This document shows positions 44,365-49,204 of a stretch of DNA of 49,204 nucleotides, piece by piece. The notes beneath the pieces are model-generated. The model was not told the DNA's origin and searched no databases. It worked only from the letters and a program-made list of their open reading frames with translations. A program made the position numbers and the translations under genes. Numbering within the stretch: the stretch's first letter is position 1; each line of letters opens with the position of its first letter. Source of the DNA: Caldisericales bacterium (GTDB taxonomy: Bacteria; Caldisericota; Caldisericia; JAAYUI01); assembly GCA_012517765.1 (NCBI GenBank), contig JAAYUI010000180.1, forward strand, positions 1 through 49,204, in the 5' to 3' direction.

Positions 44365-46841
44365 ACGCTATCCTTTGTTGTTTGCTGTCCCAGATCCACC
44401 GAACACTGCCCGCCGCTCCACTTCACAATCGCGCGTTTGGCGTTCGCATCGCTGATAAACATCATGCTGCCCTGGCCGACAACGCCGATCTCCTTGCCGT
44501 CGGGGGAGAAAATACTTGCCGCAAACGGCAACGGCTCGTGGTTCGCCTGGCGCGCCTGCAGGGTGAGGTTGTTCTGCACCTTAGTGCCGAACGCGACCTT
44601 AACCACGCTGCCTTCCCACGGCACAACCTGCGCCACGGTGCGATCGAAGGCCACGTCGTCATGGCTGCCTTTCGGGTCGATTTCCACGGCGTTAATCCGG
44701 TACGGGCGCAGATACGGCAGGATGGCGTAACCATTGCTGTCCACACGGGTGCCCGGCGATCCCGGAAGCATCGCCCCGGCCGCGTCTTTGGCTTCAATCA
44801 GGGCCATCGTCGAGCCGCTTTCCGGTGAGAGCACCACGCCGCCGCTGTGGGCGATCATCGTCCCGCTGGCGCCAATGCCGCTCTGACGATAGCCTTCGCC
44901 CTGGCTGTAGCTGCCGTTGAGGGTGGTCCATGGCGTACGGTAGCTGCCGTTGAGCGCCACATCATGCTGACCGCCGGTGGCGGTGGTGGTCGACACGCCG
45001 TAGTTAAGGTTGTTTTCACTGTCCAGCGAACCGTTGATACCAATCTGCGAGCTGGCAAAGCGCGAGTTATTGAACGAGGTGTTCGACGTCAGGTTGGCGG
45101 TGCGGTTATCGCCAAACCACAGCGGGTAGCTGAAGTTGAGTGAAATACGATCGTCGCGACGATGACCGGAGCTGTCTGGCGTATAGACGCGCTGCGCGCT
45201 CGCCGACCAGGAGAGACGACCAAATGAATTGTTGTAGCTGACCTGATACTGCTTCTCGGTCCCGGAGCGGTTCCAGTAATCGGAGATACGGCCGCTGAGA
45301 TAAAACCCGCCCCAGCCGTCCGGCAGGTTCTGGTTCACCGTGAAGGTCATGCCGTTTTTTTGCCGCCACAGGGTGTAGTTGCTGCGACTATTTTTTTCCT
45401 GATCGACGGCGTACAGCGCGTCGTTGAGGTTGTAATAACCTTTCGTCGAGTAGCGATACGCCGCCAACACGATGCTGGTCTGGGTATCGGTAAACATGCG
45501 GTTAAAGGTCGCGCGATAGCTCTGACCCGAGTCATCATGGGCATCGCTCTTCAACCGCGAATGGGTGACGTCAAAAGAGAGCGCGCCGATGCCGGTGTTC
45601 ATCCCTGTCCCCACCAGGAAGGCCTGATAGTCGTCAAAACCGGTGACCCCGGTGTAGCCGGTCAACAGATTGTTGATCCCGTGCTGCCAGGTCGCCTGAT
45701 AGAGCATCGGCTTGTTGCGCAGCGCGCTGTCGTCCACTTTACCGGCGGAGAGCGCGTAGCGGGTCATTCCCGGACGCAGCAGCTGGGCGACGGAAGCGTA
45801 AGGCACGCTAAACACTTCTACCGAGCCATCCGCTTCTTTCACCGAGACCTCAAGATCGCTGCCATAGCCGGAAGGATAGACATCCTGCAGGGTAAACGGT
45901 CCGGGCGGAACGGTGGTCTGATAGATAATATTGCTGCCCTGGCGCACGGTGACGAGGGCGTTGCTCTGCGCCACGCCGCGAATTTCCGGAGCATACGAGC
46001 GCATGCCGTCCGGGAACATATTGTCATCGGTGGAAAGATTAACCCCGCGCAGACCGATAGTGTCGAAAAATTCACCATTGGTGAAAATCTGCCCGCCGCT
46101 GACGATGGAGTTGAGCTGTGGGATAGGGCGCTGGAGATAGGTCTGGTTGCTGTTCCAGTGCGCTTTACCCTGCTGCTGCTGCCAGTTCAGGTTGCCGATG
46201 TGCTTCAGCAGCCAGCCGTCCCACGACAGACCGGCGTTGACGCCCAGATAGGCGCTGCTGTTATCCGACCCGCCTACCGAAGAGGTATGGCTGTTCCAGG
46301 CGTTCGCCATCCAGCCAAGATTGAGCGCGGTAATACCTTTGTCCCAGAACTCCGGGCTGACATAGTTTTTCAGGCGTTGATCTTCATAGATCTGCGGTAC
46401 CGAAATGTTCAACCGCAGGGAGGACTGGACCAGGTTGTCTTTGACGTTTTCTTCGTTGCGCCAGGATTTGAGGCTACCGCAGTAGCCCTCCTGCTCGCTC
46501 AGCTGCGGATTGAGCTTTTCCGCCGCGATGCCATATTGGGCCAGCATCGCTTTGGTGTAGCAGACGCCCAGCCGACCATCTTTATCGCGCGCGATGCGTA
46601 AATCGTAGCGCCCTTTCCACTCGTCGTTGGTGTAGACGTCAAGGGAGTAAGTGCCTTCGGTAATCGCGCTGGTCGAAAAGCGCGACAGATCGACCTTTTC
46701 GCGACTGCCGACAATAAAGCCGTCGTTAAACTGATATACCGTTCCCGGGTTTTCCTGTCCGCTGGAAAATGGCGGAAAGCAGCACAGCGCGATGGCGATC
46801 GCGGTGCTTAATCTTCCCGGGCAGAATGACCTCTGCTTCAT
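44355..46841 (-). CDS. mrkC: MrkC type 3 fimbrial usher
   Basis: An 828-residue outer-membrane usher. It has a signal peptide (AIALCCFPPFSSG), an N-terminal chaperone-binding domain (YQFNDGFIVGSREKVDLSRF), a beta-barrel with plug, and C-terminal domains with a Cys pair (GGQCSVDLGQ...DSVC). It assembles and exports fimbrial subunits delivered by MrkB. The length matches MrkC. It appears intact. Confidence 0.95.
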   Translation of the reverse strand: MKQRSFCPGRLSTAIAIALCCFPPFSSGQENPGTVYQFNDGFIVGSREKVDLSRFSTSAITEGTYSLDVYTNDEWKGRYDLRIARDKDGRLGVCYTKAMLAQYGIAAEKLNPQLSEQEGYCGSLKSWRNEENVKDNLVQSSLRLNISVPQIYEDQRLKNYVSPEFWDKGITALNLGWMANAWNSHTSSVGGSDNSSAYLGVNAGLSWDGWLLKHIGNLNWQQQQGKAHWNSNQTYLQRPIPQLNSIVSGGQIFTNGEFFDTIGLRGVNLSTDDNMFPDGMRSYAPEIRGVAQSNALVTVRQGSNIIYQTTVPPGPFTLQDVYPSGYGSDLEVSVKEADGSVEVFSVPYASVAQLLRPGMTRYALSAGKVDDSALRNKPMLYQATWQHGINNLLTGYTGVTGFDDYQAFLVGTGMNTGIGALSFDVTHSRLKSDAHDDSGQSYRATFNRMFTDTQTSIVLAAYRYSTKGYYNLNDALYAVDQEKNSRSNYTLWRQKNGMTFTVNQNLPDGWGGFYLSGRISDYWNRSGTEKQYQVSYNNSFGRLSWSASAQRVYTPDSSGHRRDDRISLNFSYPLWFGDNRTANLTSNTSFNNSRFASSQIGINGSLDSENNLNYGVSTTTATGGQHDVALNGSYRTPWTTLNGSYSQGEGYRQSGIGASGTMIAHSGGVVLSPESGSTMALIEAKDAAGAMLPGSPGTRVDSNGYAILPYLRPYRINAVEIDPKGSHDDVAFDRTVAQVVPWEGSVVKVAFGTKVQNNLTLQARQANHEPLPFAASIFSPDGKEIGVVGQGSMMFISDANAKRAIVKWSGGQCSVDLGQQTTKDSVCR

Positions 46842-46852
46842 TAGCTTTTCCC

Positions 46853-47554
46853 TTATTTAACGGCCACTTTCACTGCGACATCGGCGCCATAGTCATTAAT
46901 GTTGTTAACGGTCAGGGTTTCGCCGCGGTTGACGGCGGAGGAGAGCGCCACCGTCTGGCTGGACTGCGGCGCCAGCATCACGGTTTTGCTGTTCAGGGCT
47001 TTACCGCCGTCGCGGGAAATACGGCTGACGGTAATGTAGAACGGCGTCGGGTTGTTGATGGCGAGACTACTGCCGCTGGCGGTCAGGGTCAGCTTCTCGG
47101 CCGCCGCATCGCGGTTGCCCAGTCCGGCAGGACGATAAATAAATTTAAAGCGCGAACGGATCGCCAGCTGCAGCACGTTCTGGCCTTCATTTTTCTGATT
47201 GGCCACCACCGGCGGAATTTCCAGCAGATTCAGCCACCACAGCGTCTCTTTATCTTTCGCCAGACCGGCGCTGCTGCCGAGCTTAATACGCAGCGTCTGG
47301 CCGCTCTTGGCGTCAACGCGCGAAATCGGCGGGGTGATAATAAACGGGGTGGTAATGGTATCCGGTGTGGCATCGGCATCGCCGTTATCCAGCCAGGCCT
47401 GCGCCAGCGCCGGACGGTCGGCGTTATTTGAAAGCTGTACCGTTATTTCTTTTTCATTTCCTGGATAAATAAAGCGGGTACCGTTAACAATAATATTGTT
47501 GGCATGGGCCGCAAAACTAAAAATGAAACAGAAAAAAAGGGCAATACGCTTCAT
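46853..47554 (-). CDS. mrkB: MrkB type 3 fimbrial chaperone
   Basis: A 233-residue periplasmic chaperone of the PapD family. ATG 47554 follows GAGGTCAGC; the longer frame upstream is rejected. Signal peptide IALFFCFIFSFAAHA. The conserved TRFIYPGNEKEITVQLSNNA and ISRVDAKSGQTLRIKL segments are seen. It folds subunits by donor-strand complementation. Two hairpins separate it from mrkA. Confidence 0.95.
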   Translation of the reverse strand: MKRIALFFCFIFSFAAHANNIIVNGTRFIYPGNEKEITVQLSNNADRPALAQAWLDNGDADATPDTITTPFIITPPISRVDAKSGQTLRIKLGSSAGLAKDKETLWWLNLLEIPPVVANQKNEGQNVLQLAIRSRFKFIYRPAGLGNRDAAAEKLTLTASGSSLAINNPTPFYITVSRISRDGGKALNSKTVMLAPQSSQTVALSSAVNRGETLTVNNINDYGADVAVKVAVK

Positions 47555-47576
47555 GCTGACCTCAGAATAAAAATAC

Positions 47577-47633
47577 AAGCGGCGGACATTGCCGCTTTAT
47601 TATTGTTATTAACTGCCCCATCGCGGGGCAGTT
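47577..47633 (-). terminator. Two hairpins between mrkA and mrkB
   Basis: AACTGCCCC/GGGGCAGTT (47611-47633, loop of 5) and AAGCGGC/GCCGCTT (47577-47597). A/T-rich tracts follow each on the minus strand. They probably reduce read-through and stabilise the mrkA message, so that the major pilin is made in excess over the usher and chaperone. Confidence 0.75.
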
Positions 47634-47649
47634 TTATTTTCTGACGGAA

Positions 47650-48382
<733 letters not shown>

Positions 48383-48520
48383 CCTATATTTCCATACACT
48401 TTTTATCACTTAACCCATGACTGGTTCGTCGCCGCAGATATCCCAGTGCACTATGCGGATGCCATTCGTTATAATGTTCAAAGGCTTCCGCAAGGTTTTT
48501 TACCGCTGTTAACCCGTCAG
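48383..48520 (-). pseudogene. IS3-family transposase, C-terminal remnant
   Basis: The frame [20 protein letters not shown], then [20 protein letters not shown] and KCMEI-stop, is the end of an IS3-family OrfB integrase domain ([12 protein letters not shown] motif). IS903 cuts it at 48521. The element is too short to act. Confidence 0.8.
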
Positions 48521-49204
48521 GGGCTTTGTTGAATAAATCGAACTTTTGCTGAGTTGAAGGATCAGATCACGCATCCTCCCGACAACACAGACCATTCCGT
48601 GGCAAAGCAAAAGTTCAGAATCACCAACTGGCCCACCTACAATAAAGCCCTCATCAACCGTGGCTCCATAACTTTCTGGCTGGATGATGAAGCTATTCAG
48701 GCCTGGTATGAGTCAGCAACACCTTCTTCACGAGGCAGACCTCAGCGCTATTCTGACCTTGCCATCACTACTGTGCTGGTCATTAAACGCGTATTCAGGC
48801 TGACCCTGCGGGCTGCGCAGGGCTTTATTGATTCCATTTTTTCTCTGATGAACGTTCCGCTACGCTGCCCGGATTACAGCTGTGTCAGCAGGCGGGCAAA
48901 GTCGGTTAATGTCAGTTTCAAAACGCCCACCCGGGGTGAAATCGCACACCTGGTAATTGATTCCACCGGGCTGAAGGTCTTCGGTGAAGGCGAGTGGAAA
49001 GTCAAAAAGCATGGCCAGGAACGCCGCCGTATCTGGCGTAAGCTGCATCTCGCCGTTGACAGTAAAACACATGAAATCATCTGTGCAGACCTGTCGCTGA
49101 ACAATGTGACGGACTCAGAAGCCTTCCCGGGTCTTATCCGGCAGACTCACAGAAAAATCAGGGCAGCATCGGCAGACGGCGCTTACGACACCCGGCTCTG
49201 TCAC
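48521..49204 (+). mobile_element. IS903 left part
   Basis: It starts with the left terminal repeat GGCTTTGTTGAATAAATC at 48521 and runs off the window end within the transposase gene. The flanking bases before it (CCCGTCAGG) do not match those after the IS903 right end (CGGCATAAC at 128), so there is no 9-bp target duplication if the two ends belong to one copy. Confidence 0.93.
48599..49204 (+). CDS. IS903 transposase, N-terminal part
   Basis: A GTG start at 48599; 202 codons reach the window end. MAKQKFRITNWPTYNKALIN is the known start of the IS903 transposase. Two of the DDE acidic residues are present, in HLVIDSTGLKVFGEG (about residue 121) and ASADGAYDTR (about residue 193); the glutamate would lie beyond the end. 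It is partial at 3' because of the window edge. Confidence 0.95.
   Translation, partial: MAKQKFRITNWPTYNKALINRGSITFWLDDEAIQAWYESATPSSRGRPQRYSDLAITTVLVIKRVFRLTLRAAQGFIDSIFSLMNVPLRCPDYSCVSRRAKSVNVSFKTPTRGEIAHLVIDSTGLKVFGEGEWKVKKHGQERRRIWRKLHLAVDSKTHEIICADLSLNNVTDSEAFPGLIRQTHRKIRAASADGAYDTRLCH

Noticed and set aside
43270..47468. Rightward frames of up to 413 codons opposite mrkB, mrkC and mrkD
   Set aside because: They are shadows of the fimbrial genes, with no start signals and low-complexity composition.

Overview
The window is a conjugative plasmid from an enterobacterium, most likely Klebsiella or a close relative. It reads as almost a whole plasmid. Replication, partition, mobilisation and a complete VirB-type (P-type) type IV secretion system (T4SS) are present. 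A block of nested mobile elements carries a phage-defence gene pair, a wrecked mercury-resistance operon and a type 3 fimbrial operon. The host inference rests on IS1, IS903, the Tn3 transposase and mrkABCDF, all typical of Enterobacteriaceae. Both window ends lie inside IS903: the transposase N-terminus is at the right end and its last 23 codons at the left end. The sequence may therefore be a circular plasmid opened inside IS903, with about 82 codons of the transposase not shown. That is an inference.

Backbone, 269-29552. A truncated membrane-protein gene and a TrbM-like gene are followed by a SleB-like cell-wall hydrolase (in the VirB1 position), a type IA topoisomerase, a small unknown gene, virB2-virB3-virB4-virB5-eex-virB6, then virB7-virB8-virB9-virB10-virB11-virD4. 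Next come a large TOPRIM primase-like protein, a 50-residue protein and the antirestriction protein ArdC. Facing them is the mob unit: mobA and mobC read leftwards from an oriT with an RP4-like nic core (ATCCTG). A SprT-like metalloprotease lies beyond. A leftward control and partition operon (korA-parA-parB, like korA-incC-korB of IncP/IncU plasmids) follows, then a thermonuclease, small genes, a toxin-antitoxin pair, a replication initiator with primase-like motifs, and an orphan HigA-like antitoxin.

Control. The backbone is wired by at least four families of repeated palindromic sites. One overlaps promoters in a fixed geometry (GATAATCAA-N11-TTGATTATC around the -10). One is TTTCGTGCGCACGAAA. 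One is TTGGATT-N4-AATCCAA. One is a 25-bp repeat built on AGGCCAAAATGGCCT. A 32-bp palindrome covers the -35 of the korA operon.

Accessory block, 29553 to the right end, continuing to base 268. First is a Tn21-subgroup transposon (tnpA, tnpR, res, DUF3330, merE, merD, 3' part of merA). It is cut in merA by a 7.2-kb Tn3-family hybrid, 34963-42138. The hybrid carries a SIR2 + HerA defence pair with a KTSC gene and its own unusual resolvase, joined to an essentially standard Tn3 transposase and Tn3 right end. The far end of the hybrid abuts an IS1 fragment, which truncates mrkJ next to an intact mrkABCDF operon. Upstream of mrkA lie an IS3-family remnant and IS903.

How it fits together: the plasmid can replicate, partition and probably transfer itself. 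The primase-like protein and ArdC end in a homologous 59-residue tail, which could be a shared T4SS export signal. Defence genes and a biofilm adhesin ride as cargo. The mercury operon is dead.
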